Source: Pseudomonadales bacterium (GTDB taxonomy: Bacteria > Pseudomonadota > Gammaproteobacteria > Pseudomonadales > IMCC2047). Taken from it: a stretch of 64,000 nt of DNA. The position numbers were made by a program, and so were the translations under genes. Below are positions 53,462-63,849 of the stretch, one piece after another; the first letter of the stretch is position 1; every line of letters starts with the position of its first letter. Where the stretch lies: the NCBI GenBank assembly GCA_024234615.1, contig JACKNY010000001.1:1206501-1270500 (forward strand), given 5' to 3'. Below the pieces are notes generated by a model. The model saw only the letters and a program-made list of their open reading frames with translations, ran no database searches and was not told the origin of the DNA.

Positions 53462-54253
53462 TTATGCAAATAGGTTTTCCCAAGTGTTAACCAGAATTCC
53501 CTTATCGGCTTTCTTGCGTGGTGGCGTGATGGCTTTTTTGCCCGAAACCTTACCAATTTCAACCACACCCTGATGTTTTTCCGAATCCATGACAATAGAC
53601 AGAGGCTCAGTCACCAATTGGCCGTCACCCGCGTACAAAGATAAATAGGGAGCGGGGATACTCAAACGTTCAAGGGTGAAGTCGGCGTTACTTTTGTTGC
53701 GCATGGTGACCGGCGTCAATGCCCGGTAGGGGAGTCGGAGGAGCATGTCCTGATCAAGCCGGGCATGTGTATAGGATCCATAGCAAAGCTCGCCTTTGCC
53801 TGTGATTAAGCCCATCCATGTATCAGAGAGCTGTTGCACGGGTAGTTCGCGTTTTACTTTCTTTGAAAAATTAATACAGAGCCAAAGCGGAGCGCTGATA
53901 TAGAGCGTTATTTTATTATTGGCTGGAATCAACAACGGCGAATAGGGCCGCACGACTACCGGTCGGTCCGCCAGTTGTGGATTGAAGGTCAACTCATCCG
54001 TCATGGTTTCCATCGCAATGCGGGCCAGACCATTGTGAATACCACTTAAAGACGTTGGCGTCTCTGGAAACTCATCGATGTAATGGCACGAGAATTCGCC
54101 CTGATTCTCTTTTTTGGTCCAGAAATAGACTAATTGCCATTCGTGGTTTTGGTGGTTGATCGTTAACGAAAGGTCGCCAATTTCAACACGTAATGGCTTT
54201 TGCTCAACTTTCCACGGGGTTGACCAAATATCTGTATTTTTCTTACTTTTCAT
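53462..54253 (-). CDS. DUF432 domain protein
   Basis: A 263-residue soluble, beta-rich protein. The sequence pattern ADRPVVVRPYSPLLIPA, LYISAPLWL, LSDTWMGLITGKGELCYGSY, LPYRALTPVTMRNKS and IPAPYLSLY matches DUF432 as I know it, a family of unknown function in archaea and bacteria that is often found beside MscS genes. Here too it lies 72 bases upstream of an MscS gene. It may be a regulatory partner of the channel. The start ATG 54253 is chosen from the family's N-terminus; others at 54268 and 54295 are possible. Confidence 0.7.
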   Translation of the reverse strand: MKSKKNTDIWSTPWKVEQKPLRVEIGDLSLTINHQNHEWQLVYFWTKKENQGEFSCHYIDEFPETPTSLSGIHNGLARIAMETMTDELTFNPQLADRPVVVRPYSPLLIPANNKITLYISAPLWLCINFSKKVKRELPVQQLSDTWMGLITGKGELCYGSYTHARLDQDMLLRLPYRALTPVTMRNKSNADFTLERLSIPAPYLSLYAGDGQLVTEPLSIVMDSEKHQGVVEIGKVSGKKAITPPRKKADKGILVNTWENLFA

Positions 54254-54462
54254 ACGCTTAAGGCCCATTAGGGTTAACTGAAATGTTCTGCTCAAGTGGT
54301 TGTGAAAATGATAGACTGCTGATATGGCTCAGTATGATAACCAAGGATACAAAGTTCAAACTTATCAGAAAATTAATCTTGGTAACTGATAAACTCGATG
54401 GACTAAACGGATTAAATCATAACGGGATCAAAGTAGTGATAGAAACCATACAGAATTCCGAG

Positions 54463-55494
54463 ATGTCCTCTTATCTCACTTGGGCCGGAATACTTTTTTG
54501 TCTAAGCCAATCAGCGATGTTTTCCGGGCTTAACTTGGCTTTTTTTACCATGAGTCGATTGCGTCTGGAAGTTGAGGTGGCGAATGGGAATCCCGCGGCC
54601 AGCAAAGTGCTAGCCCTGCGCAACGACGCTAACTTCTTGTTGGCAACAGTGTTATGGGGGAATGTTGGGATTAATGTGCTGCTGACGCTGTTATCGAATT
54701 CAGTGATGGTGGGGCTCAGCGCCTTCTTTTTTTCCACCATTGTCATCACTATTGGGGGTGAAATTCTGCCGCAGGCGTATTTTTCGAGAAACGCTTTGCG
54801 AATGGCATCTCTACTCGCGCCGTTATTAGGTTTCTATCAGATGCTGTTGTATTTTCTGGTCAAGCCGACAGCCTTGTTGCTAGACCTTTGGTTGGGTAAA
54901 GAAGGCATTCAGTATTTTCGTGAGCGCGATTTACGCCAATTAATCCATAAACATATCAATGCAGTTGAGTCGGAGGTTGATGTTGTAGAAGGTATTGGTG
55001 CGCTTAACTTTCTGGCAATGGACGATGTGCCGGTTTCCCAGGAAGGGGAAATAATTGCTGCTGAAAGTATTATGAGCTTGCCTATCGAAAAGACTAAGCC
55101 AGTGTTTCCTGATACCCGCGAGTCGCAACGAGCTTTTGCACAACGCATAGCCCAGGTGGGCCGGGCCTGGATTATTTTGCTCGATGACCATAATTTTCCG
55201 ATGTTAGCGCTCGATGCGGATGCTTACCTACGTGCCATTTATACGGCCGATGATAGAATACTGAACCCGTATGTTTTTTGTCACCAACCGATTGTAGTGA
55301 CGGATCCAAATACACACTTAGGGACTGTCATTTCTGCTTTTAAACCAACCAAGGCTCAGTCGGATGCGCCGTTAAAAAACGACATTATTATTTTGTGGTC
55401 AGCGACAAAACGCATTATCACCGGTGCGGATATATTGGGTCGCCTACTCAAGGGTATCGGCCTGCACAGCTCGCTTGAGTCGCTCAAGAGCTAG
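54463..55494 (+). CDS. DUF21/CNNM-like transmembrane protein
   Basis: A 343-residue protein from ATG 54463. The N-terminal part (AMFSGLNLAFFTMSRLRLEVE; ATVLWGNVGINVLLTLLSN; TIGGEILPQAYFSRNALRMA) is the DUF21 membrane domain of the CNNM/CorC family, linked to magnesium and cobalt efflux. The cytoplasmic part is a degenerate CBS-like region. Reading frame upstream of 54463 to 54283 overlaps the DUF432 gene and lacks family features. It is divergent from DUF432 and completes a group of ion-related genes. Confidence 0.85.
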   Translation: MSSYLTWAGILFCLSQSAMFSGLNLAFFTMSRLRLEVEVANGNPAASKVLALRNDANFLLATVLWGNVGINVLLTLLSNSVMVGLSAFFFSTIVITIGGEILPQAYFSRNALRMASLLAPLLGFYQMLLYFLVKPTALLLDLWLGKEGIQYFRERDLRQLIHKHINAVESEVDVVEGIGALNFLAMDDVPVSQEGEIIAAESIMSLPIEKTKPVFPDTRESQRAFAQRIAQVGRAWIILLDDHNFPMLALDADAYLRAIYTADDRILNPYVFCHQPIVVTDPNTHLGTVISAFKPTKAQSDAPLKNDIIILWSATKRIITGADILGRLLKGIGLHSSLESLKS

Positions 55495-55514
55495 CTTCCC
55501 GTTCAAAAAGGAGG

Positions 55515-58500
55515 CTAACGCTCGATACGATAGAGAATATCCATGCTCTGGCTGGTACCCGACTCAGCCTTTACCTTGAGTTTTTCCGATAAGGAATATT
55601 CCAGGTTGACGCTGGCATTGGGGGTCAATATATCCTGTACATAGCTGATAAAAAGTTTGGGTGTCAGATATTTGCCGATGGTCACTGCGCTTTGTTCGAT
55701 ACCGCCATTGCTTGACAGTGATAACACATCCAGCCCGAAACTCCGTTGTAAACGCTGAGTCAATCCCGCACTCTGGGTTATGCCGAGAGAGGCGACTGCG
55801 GACATCAACACACTGGCATCCGCTTGAGTCGCGCTGTTGAGCGGCTTGCCGGTGATTAACAGCGCCATGGTTTCGGTCGGTGGCAATGGTGGTATGGCAT
55901 ACAACTCGCTCGAAAGCGCTTCTGCTGTGCCGCCGATCTGAATTCCGACGACAATCTCGTCGACCTGACGTGACGCGCGTACATCAATTGCCGGGTTTTC
56001 TGGTGATCCCTGAAAAATAAATCGTCCAGGGTTGATGGTTAATTTTTGGCCGTAGGCTTGGTAAAAGCCTTCTGGTATCTCCACAATGCCATCTATGCGC
56101 AATGGCCGCTCAGGCGCTTCCCGTAGACGTAAACTTCCAGTCAATTCGCCGGTAACGCCAAAACCTTTGAAGGCCACCTGTTTGCCCAGTATCAGTTTTA
56201 TATCGGTATATATCGCCAAGGTTGATGGCTGCTGTTCGGATGTTTTTCGGCTATCCAGAATGACTTCGTCTTTGGAAACGGAAACGGTACTTGGTGGTAG
56301 CTCTTTGAGATTTATTTTTGCCTGTGGGATTTCGATGTTACCCTGGATTTTGAGCTTTTTTGGGGCCGCGTCGAACACGAGGTTAGGGCTGATTAGGGCT
56401 TTGATATTTTCCAACTCCAGCGTTTGCAGATCCTTCCCCTCGACCGCCAAATGGCCTTGCCAGTCAGTTAGACTGTTGAGTGTTGCCGCACCATCGAGAT
56501 GCACCGAACCTTCTCCTGAATCAAGCTGTCCGGTTATCGTCCAATCTCGCAAATGCTGGTTGTTCAGGGTTAATGTGCCGTTTTTCAAGTTAACCCCTAA
56601 GCGAGGCACAAACGCGGATAGTTTTTCAAGGTTTGCACTACCCGTGATTAGTGGTTGCTTGCGTGTCCCCGCCAGTTGTATCGTGATATCGGCTTCCCCG
56701 TTCAGATCGCTTAAGAAAACAACGAAAGGATCGAGCCAGCTCAAATCATTAAATTGCGCGATAAGTTTACCGCTCAGAGGCGTATCGAGCTTAGTGAGGG
56801 GTAAGAGCAGATGGGCCTCGGCAAAACCGGTTTCAAGTAACTGACCCTTAGCATTGAGGCTGAGGGTATGGTCCTTGAGAAGGGCTGCGATATTGATGGC
56901 GTGGAGTTGAATCTGGTTGGGTTTCCCATCTGCAGGGTTCAACATCAGGCGGGCATTATCCGTGGCCAAATTAAGCTCGCCAGTTAGGTTGTCGAGGGGG
57001 CCGGAAAGCGTTATCGCACCCTTTAGCTCACCATTGATCTGAGTATCTTCCGGTAGCTGATGATTCATCGTGGCCAGCTGCAAGCGATGGATGGTGGCGG
57101 CGAGATTAACGCCGGTTTGTGTTGCGTAGCTGACTTCGAAGCAGACCTCATTGTTTGTCCGCTGCCAACAGGTTGAGCTGAGATTAGCCTGAGTTTTTTG
57201 CACGCGCAAATGCGTTGGCTGAGTTAATTGCCATTGTCCCAAAGTTTCAGAGTTAATGTCCGCGGTGGCGAGCTCGGTTTGCCATTGCTGTTGGTGCCAT
57301 GTGCCACTCCCTTTGATGAGCAGTGCCAGATCGGCTTGCTTGGCAGAAAAATCATAATGATGTGCGGCCTGGGTGCCGACTGCTGATAGTGATATTTGGG
57401 TGGGTAGTTGTGAACCGCTCACTAAATCAACGGCATCTAAACGGAGCTGGTAGGTATCATTATCTTGGCTGCTGAGGTTGGCGGTTAATGAGTTGATAAC
57501 AATATCGTCATAGGTGAGTGATTGCGCCATTATCTCAGCGTTGAACTGGGGGTGCAGTATGCTTCCGGCCAGCGTTCCCTGCGAGCGCGCCTGGCCTTTC
57601 AAGCCAGGGTAGATGGCGGCTAAATCATTCGCTGTGAGAGTCCAGCTTGCCTGCCAAGCTTGATCAAAGGCGGCATCCAGCACAAGTTGGTTATCACCCT
57701 GTTTCAGTTGGAATCCTGTCGCGGAAAAAACCCCCGCGTGGTAGCCGATCTTGCCGGAGGCGGACAAGGGATAGCCACGTAGTGTGCCTGTCATCTGCTC
57801 TATCTGTGCTTCGAGTGTTAAGCCCTGTGCTGTGAGAGAACCCTGAGAGCGGAGGCTTGTAGTTATTTCTCCTGCCCAGTCGGGCCAGAAATAGCCGGGG
57901 TTAATTTTGTCGCCATTGAGTGCTAAATTCCAAGTGAGATCCTGTTGCCAGGAAACCTTACCCTGCCCATGGATGTTGGTGCTGTCACTTTTGATGGATA
58001 ATTGTTGGAAACGGATAGTCTCCATATCTCCGTTGGCATTGAGAGTGATTTGAAGCTTGGGTAATTTTGTCGTTTGATCTGTAGTCAGGTCAAACTGGCC
58101 GTTGGCGCGGTAATCATTGACTGTCCCATTCAGACTTAACTGCCCGGTTGAGCTGATGCTCTGCTGATAGGCGGGCGCTTGCCAATTCTCTATTTGCCAG
58201 TGTGCGTCTATAACAGAGGTAAAGCGATTCCAATCCAATGCCATTTTTTTAGGGTTGAAGTCAGTTGTGACGAGGCCTGACAGACCGAGTTGGAAAGGAG
58301 CCGTTGAACGATGTTTGAGCTTAATTTCTGCCAGATCACCCTTAATCTCACTAATACCATCCAATGTTTTGCCATCAGATAAGGTCGCCTGCCAACGGAG
58401 ATTAAGGTCGAGTTTATAGGGAGGTCTGGCTCCCAGCTTGCCGCTGACCTCAAGCCACTGTTGGTCTTGGCGCAGGTTGAGTTTTTTGATTTGGGTGGTG

Positions 58501-59000
58501 AGCAGGCCGATGATGCCGGAAAAACGGATGGTCTCAATACGAGTTTCTGAGTCAGCCTTGCGGATGCGAATCTGGTCAAGGCTGAGATCATTGATATTAA
58601 CAGGAAACGGCGAATTGATTGTCGGCCAAGGCGTATTAGTGGGGGCCTCCGTGCTATCGTTGTTAATAATCAGTAAGTCTTTTGCATAGAGTTGCTCAAT
58701 TTGAAATTGACCACCCAGAAAACTCAGCAAATCCCACTTTCCCGATAGCGTATTTGCCGATAGTTCTAAGTCTGGTAAGCTTGCTTGCACTTCAGTTATT
58801 TTAATGCCGTCCATCAGGGTGCCCTCAATGGACTGCCAGGAAATTTTATTATTCTGAAATCCTAGCGCCTGATTGACGAGCCAGCGCGATCCAGCTTGTG
58901 TGGTGAGCAGCGCGTAAGTAAAACTCAGCAAAACTGCCAATAGCAGTGTTCCCGCAGAGCTTAGCAGCAGCGCCCATTTAGCGACAATGCGTGCTCTCAT
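55515..59000 (-). CDS. tamB: translocation and assembly module subunit TamB
   Basis: An 1161-residue AsmA-like protein with an N-terminal membrane anchor (LLLSSAGTLLLAVLLSFTY), a very long beta-helical periplasmic part, and the conserved DUF490/TamB C-terminal region (IPEGFYQAYGQKLTINPGRF, then SPENPAIDVRASR, and LMSAVASLGITQSAG). It bridges the envelope and works with TamA, in autotransporter insertion and in anterograde phospholipid transport. The ATG overlaps the tamA stop (ATGA). It converges with the DUF21 gene. Confidence 0.94.
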   Translation of the reverse strand: MRARIVAKWALLLSSAGTLLLAVLLSFTYALLTTQAGSRWLVNQALGFQNNKISWQSIEGTLMDGIKITEVQASLPDLELSANTLSGKWDLLSFLGGQFQIEQLYAKDLLIINNDSTEAPTNTPWPTINSPFPVNINDLSLDQIRIRKADSETRIETIRFSGIIGLLTTQIKKLNLRQDQQWLEVSGKLGARPPYKLDLNLRWQATLSDGKTLDGISEIKGDLAEIKLKHRSTAPFQLGLSGLVTTDFNPKKMALDWNRFTSVIDAHWQIENWQAPAYQQSISSTGQLSLNGTVNDYRANGQFDLTTDQTTKLPKLQITLNANGDMETIRFQQLSIKSDSTNIHGQGKVSWQQDLTWNLALNGDKINPGYFWPDWAGEITTSLRSQGSLTAQGLTLEAQIEQMTGTLRGYPLSASGKIGYHAGVFSATGFQLKQGDNQLVLDAAFDQAWQASWTLTANDLAAIYPGLKGQARSQGTLAGSILHPQFNAEIMAQSLTYDDIVINSLTANLSSQDNDTYQLRLDAVDLVSGSQLPTQISLSAVGTQAAHHYDFSAKQADLALLIKGSGTWHQQQWQTELATADINSETLGQWQLTQPTHLRVQKTQANLSSTCWQRTNNEVCFEVSYATQTGVNLAATIHRLQLATMNHQLPEDTQINGELKGAITLSGPLDNLTGELNLATDNARLMLNPADGKPNQIQLHAINIAALLKDHTLSLNAKGQLLETGFAEAHLLLPLTKLDTPLSGKLIAQFNDLSWLDPFVVFLSDLNGEADITIQLAGTRKQPLITGSANLEKLSAFVPRLGVNLKNGTLTLNNQHLRDWTITGQLDSGEGSVHLDGAATLNSLTDWQGHLAVEGKDLQTLELENIKALISPNLVFDAAPKKLKIQGNIEIPQAKINLKELPPSTVSVSKDEVILDSRKTSEQQPSTLAIYTDIKLILGKQVAFKGFGVTGELTGSLRLREAPERPLRIDGIVEIPEGFYQAYGQKLTINPGRFIFQGSPENPAIDVRASRQVDEIVVGIQIGGTAEALSSELYAIPPLPPTETMALLITGKPLNSATQADASVLMSAVASLGITQSAGLTQRLQRSFGLDVLSLSSNGGIEQSAVTIGKYLTPKLFISYVQDILTPNASVNLEYSLSEKLKVKAESGTSQSMDILYRIER

Positions 59001-60733
59001 AAATCGGGCCCCATGGATAGATGTAGGCGAAACGACTGTTCGTCGCCTATGGGGAAGGCAAAATCCAAGCGGATAGGGCCGATAGGTGAGCGCCAGCGAC
59101 CACCAAAGCCAACACTGTGTTTGAGTGTAAATTGACTATTATCGAAGGCGTTACCCGTATCATAAAACAGTGCAATGCCGTATTTATCAAAGAGTGGATA
59201 ATCGAACTCTAAGGATCCGGCCAACAAATGTTTACCACCGATAACCTGGTTGTCGCTGTTGGTGGGACCTAGCTCTCGATAATCATAACCTCTGACACTA
59301 TTATCGCCACCAGCAAAAAACCGCAATGATGCCGGCAGCTGGGCAAATTGATTCACCATGGTGGCGTCGGCTTCAAGACGTCCTAATAGACGTCCTTTGC
59401 CCAGGCTGAGAATATATTTGGTAGAAGTGCTCAGCTGCAGGAATGATATGTCTGAACCCAGTTGTTCAGCGCTACCGCGCATGCTAGCGTGAATGCGCCA
59501 GCCGGAAGTTGGATAGGCGAGGTTATTGGCGTGGCTGCGATGCCAGCTAATTCCTGGGATTAAGAGTTGGGTGGTTTCATGTTCCTCCGCAACGGAGAAA
59601 GATTCCACTTGATAGGAGAGGTCTAGCGTCTGGATCCAGTTATGTGATGTCACTGTTGTGTGGGAAATACCCAAAGACCAAGTCTCGTTATCAGCGTTGT
59701 CAGTATTGACATCTTCCCAGCCGGTCTTGAGCTTTATCTGTTCTTGATTTGGCTGTGCGAGAGGAATTTGATAATCGGCATTGACGGCTGATTTGATTTG
59801 GGATAATTCAATATCGGCACCGTAACTGTGCCCGGCGCGATTGGCGCGATTATTCATATAGGAGAGGCTGGCGCGAGGTCCGGTATCAGTCGCAATACCG
59901 AGCCCGAGCGAAGTGGCGTGTTTAGCAACGGGTGTTAATAGTGCTTGCAGAGGAATTTCTAGCTTATCCCGGTCTGGCGGCAATTGTGCAACGCTCACAT
60001 CTTTAAAATAACGGCTATTGATCAAGGCTTGTTGAAATTGGCCAACCAGATTGGCGTCGAATGGTTGCCCTGTTGAAAAGGGTTGGTAGCGGGCAAGAAA
60101 GCTTTCATCAAAGTAATTTTGTTCGTAAAAAATCGGGCCGAAAGCGTAACGTGGGCCGCTGTTAAAGCTGAGTTGAATGTCGGCGCTTAATTGCTCTATG
60201 TTCACACCAAGTTGCTGTTTCAGGTATCGGCTTTCAGGGTAGCCATGCTGTAAGGCCAGTTTCTGTAAGGTATGCTTAAATGCCTCATATTCCCCGTGAT
60301 CGAGTTTATTGCCGGTTTTTAAAGGAGTGTTCTTCAAGAGCTGGATAAATATTGGATCCTGCTGTGCCTGGCCTAAAATCTCTATCTGCACTTGGGTAAT
60401 AATGATCGGGTCGCCAAGTTCGACATCCAAACGCAACTGCCAACATTTATCCTGGAAGGTTAGTTCTTTTCGCCAGCTGGCCTGGTAATAACCGATGGCG
60501 CGCAAAGCTTCTTCAATTTTCTCATCGGCAGCGCCGACTAGGGTGCGTGCGCGTCTTTCGCTGATCTCACAATTTTCATCCTGTAGTGCAAGATGATTGG
60601 TAATATTTTCTTCTGCCTCTTTGGAAACGTTATGAATGCTGAGTTTTGGATGTTGCTGCGCGGCAACAAGGGTTGCACCGGCAAGCAATAAGGCAGACAG
60701 GCTAAAACCAGATAATTTAAAAAAATAATTCAT
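58997..60733 (-). CDS. tamA: translocation and assembly module subunit TamA
   Basis: A 578-residue Omp85-family outer-membrane protein: signal peptide (LSALLLAGATLVAAQ), three POTRA domains (to about residue 265) and a 16-strand barrel with FFAGGDNSVRGYDYRELGP, the conserved VRGY/F motif, and a C-terminal strand FRLHLSMGPDL. With TamB it assembles outer-membrane proteins. No strong ribosome site is visible before the ATG. The 372 bases upstream (60734-61105) contain a good promoter only in the opposite direction. Confidence 0.93.
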   Translation of the reverse strand: MNYFFKLSGFSLSALLLAGATLVAAQQHPKLSIHNVSKEAEENITNHLALQDENCEISERRARTLVGAADEKIEEALRAIGYYQASWRKELTFQDKCWQLRLDVELGDPIIITQVQIEILGQAQQDPIFIQLLKNTPLKTGNKLDHGEYEAFKHTLQKLALQHGYPESRYLKQQLGVNIEQLSADIQLSFNSGPRYAFGPIFYEQNYFDESFLARYQPFSTGQPFDANLVGQFQQALINSRYFKDVSVAQLPPDRDKLEIPLQALLTPVAKHATSLGLGIATDTGPRASLSYMNNRANRAGHSYGADIELSQIKSAVNADYQIPLAQPNQEQIKLKTGWEDVNTDNADNETWSLGISHTTVTSHNWIQTLDLSYQVESFSVAEEHETTQLLIPGISWHRSHANNLAYPTSGWRIHASMRGSAEQLGSDISFLQLSTSTKYILSLGKGRLLGRLEADATMVNQFAQLPASLRFFAGGDNSVRGYDYRELGPTNSDNQVIGGKHLLAGSLEFDYPLFDKYGIALFYDTGNAFDNSQFTLKHSVGFGGRWRSPIGPIRLDFAFPIGDEQSFRLHLSMGPDL

Positions 60734-60974
60734 TCTGCTTACGACTATTTTCCTGTGTGCAAATTCGCTGGTTGAATATTTATATTTGTAGCAGCTTAGT
60801 GAGTTGCGACTTAATGAGGGTTAATGATTTGTGTGGGCAAATAACCAACGCCAGTTAGAGCGAAGCTTAACCTTGCAGGAAATTTCGCGCCACTAATTTG
60901 CAGACTGGGTTGATACTTTTTTAATGGATTTCCAGAAAGGACAAGGGGGAGGTTGAACAACGTTTTTATTGTAC

Positions 60975-61003
60975 TTGATATTTGTTTTGATTAATCCTAT
61001 ATA
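60975..61003 (+). promoter_or_regulatory. sigma-70-type promoter for ptsP
   Basis: TTGATA (60975-60980) and TATATA (60998-61003) are separated by exactly 17 bases, about 100 bases before the ptsP start. The rest of 60734-61105 shows no gene, repeat or hairpin I can support. Confidence 0.55.
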
Positions 61004-61105
61004 GGCACGAAAGAGCGTATTATTGTGCTTAAAAGGATAGTTGCCACAGATAAAATCCAGTTTTTAAGCATACTTTCCTGAGCGATTCGGCTTATATAGG
61101 TAGAC

Positions 61106-63343
61106 ATGAAAAACGTTATTCAAGAATTAGCTTACATAGTTCAAGCGGTATCACTCGCGGCATCTCCGGATAAGCAGGTAGCGCTCATGGTTGAATTAAT
61201 CAGCGATACCATGGCGGTGGACGTATGCAGTCTTTATTTGGTGAACGATCAGGGTGAAATGATACTGCTGGCATCTCATGGTCTTGCTACGCAGGCTGTC
61301 CGAAAGGTAAAGCTACCCGTCGGCAAAGGGCTGGTTGGTTTGGTTGCATCCAGCCGACACCCAATTAATATTGCCGACGCAGAACAGCATCCGACCTATT
61401 ATTACGTCGCCGAAACGGAAGAAGAAAGGTTTCATGGTTTCTGCGCTGTGCCGCTGGTATCCGGCGGCAAGGTGATCGGGGTCTTGGTCGTGCAAACTAC
61501 GGAAAAGCGTCAGTTTTCTAAAGACGAAGAGGGATTTTTGGTGACGCTTGGTGCCCAACTGGCTTTAATGTTGGATAGCTACCAGGAGTCTGTCGATGAT
61601 ATAGAACGTACGGTACGAGTGCGAGGCGTTAAGGGTGCGCCAGGCGTGGCCATTGGCTATAGCTATCTATGCGATCATGGTGAACTCTACGAGGTTGCTA
61701 ATTCCCCTTGCGATAATATCGACGAAGCCATTACCGAATGGCGTGAACTGATTGCGCGTGTCAGTCAGCAAATTGATGAAGAGCAATTGGCCTTGGGTGA
61801 TGAAATGAGTGAGGGCGTTGGAGGCATATTCAATGCCTATAAAATGCTTCTCACTGACGCTACCTTTGTCGGAGAAGTAGAGGCTAGTATTCGGGAAAAT
61901 AATTGGCTGCCGGGTGCTCTCAAGCAAACGGTACAGTATTTTTCAGAACTATTTCTTTCTATGGATGATCCTTATTTACAGGCTCGACATGAGGATATCC
62001 ACCAGTTAGGCAATAAGCTGTTCAATGCTTGGCGTGGTGTTAAGACGTTAGCGCATGATAGCCTGGAAGATATTGTTTTAGTGGGGCGGCAGATTAGTAT
62101 TTCGGATATTGCAGCGACTCCGGCCGATCGGCTTAAAGCGATTGTCTGCTTTGGCGGATCCGGACTGTCCCATACTGCAGTTTTGGCTAATGCGCTGGGC
62201 ATCCCTGCGGTGATGGGTACCGGGTCGATTAGCGGATTGGCCGAGCACAAGCGGTTAATTGTCGATGGCGACCAGGGCCAGGTTTATGTCGCTCCCAACG
62301 AGATGTTGTTAAGAGAATATGGCAAGCTCGTTGAGGAAGGACATAAGTTATCTCGTCAGCTTCAGAGCTTGCGCGACGAGCCAGCCCTGACCCTGGATAA
62401 TGAGCGGGTCAAACTCTACACCAATACCGGATTATTGACTGATATTTCTCCCGGATTAAATAACGGTGCTCAGGGTGTGGGGCTCTATCGGACAGAAATC
62501 CCCTTTCTGATTCGTGACAGCTTTCCCTCCGAGGATGAACAGTTCCAGGTTTATCGACAGGTGTTGGAAGCCTATCAGGGTAAACCGGTTTATATGCGTA
62601 CCCTGGATATCGGCGGTGATAAACAATTACCTTACTTTCCGATCAGTGATGAGGAAAATCCGGCGTTAGGCTGGCGTGGGATTCGCTTTACTTTGGATAA
62701 TAGCCCGCTATTAATGACGCAAGTAAGAGCGATGTTAAGAGCATCTGAAGGCATTAATAATTTGCACTTATTATTGCCGATGGTGACTTCTATTCGGGAA
62801 ATTGAGGAATTTAAAAGTATCTTGGCGGATGCCTGCGATCAACTGCATGAGAGCGGCGTAGCAATAGTGCGGCCGTTATTGGGAATAATGATTGAAGTGC
62901 CTGCGATGATTGCGCAAATCAGCTTTCTCAAGGGGAAAGTGGATTTCATTTCAATAGGCTCAAATGATCTCAGCCAGTATTTACTGGCGCTGGACAGGAA
63001 CAATGCCAGAGTTGCATCACGCTATGATCATGTTCACCCGGCGGTATTGCATGAACTCAAACGCATTCTAGCAAGCGCAAAAGCGATCAATATGCCGGTT
63101 AGTTTATGTGGAGAGATGGCGGCCGATCCGGTGGCAGTGGTGCTGTTATTGGGATTAGGGCTACGCACATTGAGTATGAGTGCGGCAAAGCTGCCCTCTA
63201 TTAAATGGTTAATTAGAAACCTTTCTATCGTGCAAGCGAAGAGGATTGTTGGCAAGGCGTTGAAGATGGATAATCCTCAAGCAATACGAGCGCTGGTTGG
63301 AAGCATGATAAAAGACTTAGGGTTGGCAGAGCTAATTCGTTAA
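61106..63343 (+). CDS. ptsP: PEP-protein phosphotransferase of the nitrogen PTS (EI-Ntr)
   Basis: A 745-residue cytoplasmic protein: a GAF domain (about 1-165), then the PTS enzyme I region with the phosphohistidine site GGSGLSHTAVLANALGIP (His356, as in E. coli), RTEIPFLIRD, and PEP-binding IGSNDLSQYLLALDR and SLCGEMAADP. It takes phosphate from PEP and passes it to NPr, signalling nitrogen and carbon state. rppH, its usual neighbour, is not upstream here. The MgtC gene follows after 11 bases. Confidence 0.95.
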   Translation: MKNVIQELAYIVQAVSLAASPDKQVALMVELISDTMAVDVCSLYLVNDQGEMILLASHGLATQAVRKVKLPVGKGLVGLVASSRHPINIADAEQHPTYYYVAETEEERFHGFCAVPLVSGGKVIGVLVVQTTEKRQFSKDEEGFLVTLGAQLALMLDSYQESVDDIERTVRVRGVKGAPGVAIGYSYLCDHGELYEVANSPCDNIDEAITEWRELIARVSQQIDEEQLALGDEMSEGVGGIFNAYKMLLTDATFVGEVEASIRENNWLPGALKQTVQYFSELFLSMDDPYLQARHEDIHQLGNKLFNAWRGVKTLAHDSLEDIVLVGRQISISDIAATPADRLKAIVCFGGSGLSHTAVLANALGIPAVMGTGSISGLAEHKRLIVDGDQGQVYVAPNEMLLREYGKLVEEGHKLSRQLQSLRDEPALTLDNERVKLYTNTGLLTDISPGLNNGAQGVGLYRTEIPFLIRDSFPSEDEQFQVYRQVLEAYQGKPVYMRTLDIGGDKQLPYFPISDEENPALGWRGIRFTLDNSPLLMTQVRAMLRASEGINNLHLLLPMVTSIREIEEFKSILADACDQLHESGVAIVRPLLGIMIEVPAMIAQISFLKGKVDFISIGSNDLSQYLLALDRNNARVASRYDHVHPAVLHELKRILASAKAINMPVSLCGEMAADPVAVVLLLGLGLRTLSMSAAKLPSIKWLIRNLSIVQAKRIVGKALKMDNPQAIRALVGSMIKDLGLAELIR

Positions 63344-63354
63344 GGAGAGAAGAG

Positions 63355-63849
63355 GTGGATTTTGAACAAATAGTTTCTATTGCCCCCTACGATTGGCACT
63401 CTATTGTCACTGCCGTTTTTTGTGGCGCGATTATTGGCGTCGAACGTCAGTTACGCGGCAAGCCGGTAGGTGTTCGCACCTCCTCGCTTATCACCCTGGG
63501 GACTTATATCTTTGTGCATTCGGCGTTATTGTTGGGTAATGATGTGACTGATCCATCAAGGGTAATAGGACAGGTGATAACCGGGATCGGTTTTCTTGGG
63601 GCTGGCGTGATGTTAGCAAAAGATGGCGCCGTAGTGGGGGTAACCTCGGCGGCGACGATCTGGGTATTAGCAGCGATAGGCGTCTGTATTTCAATTGGCA
63701 GTCTGTTAGCCGCCATCAAGTTTTCTCTTATTTGCGTCGCGATTCTTTATGGTGTCGATTGGCTGGAAAACCATACCAAAGCCTTCAGTCGTGGCGTACA
63801 TGCCAGATATATTAAACGACGAAGGAATGATCAGATTTCAGGCGAGTAG
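63355..63849 (+). CDS. MgtC/SapB-family membrane protein
   Basis: A 164-residue protein starting at GTG 63355 with AAGGAGAG upstream. Four or five helices carry the family motifs: FCGAIIGVERQLRGKPVGVRT, DPSRVIGQVITGIGFLGAG and GVTSAATIWVLAAIGVCIS. This is the N-terminal MgtC core; the C-terminal soluble domain of Salmonella MgtC is absent. Members are linked to magnesium limitation and acid stress. It is probably cotranscribed with ptsP. Bases 63850-64000 show nothing assignable. Confidence 0.9.
   Translation: MDFEQIVSIAPYDWHSIVTAVFCGAIIGVERQLRGKPVGVRTSSLITLGTYIFVHSALLLGNDVTDPSRVIGQVITGIGFLGAGVMLAKDGAVVGVTSAATIWVLAAIGVCISIGSLLAAIKFSLICVAILYGVDWLENHTKAFSRGVHARYIKRRRNDQISGE

Noticed and set aside
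54283..54462. N-terminal extension of the DUF21 protein
   Set aside because: It overlaps the divergent DUF432 gene start and is not hydrophobic or family-like; the conserved domain begins at ATG 54463.
56086..56844. 252-codon open frame opposite tamB
   Set aside because: It lies wholly antisense to a well-supported tamB, is rich in Ser and Arg, and has no ribosome site or family likeness.
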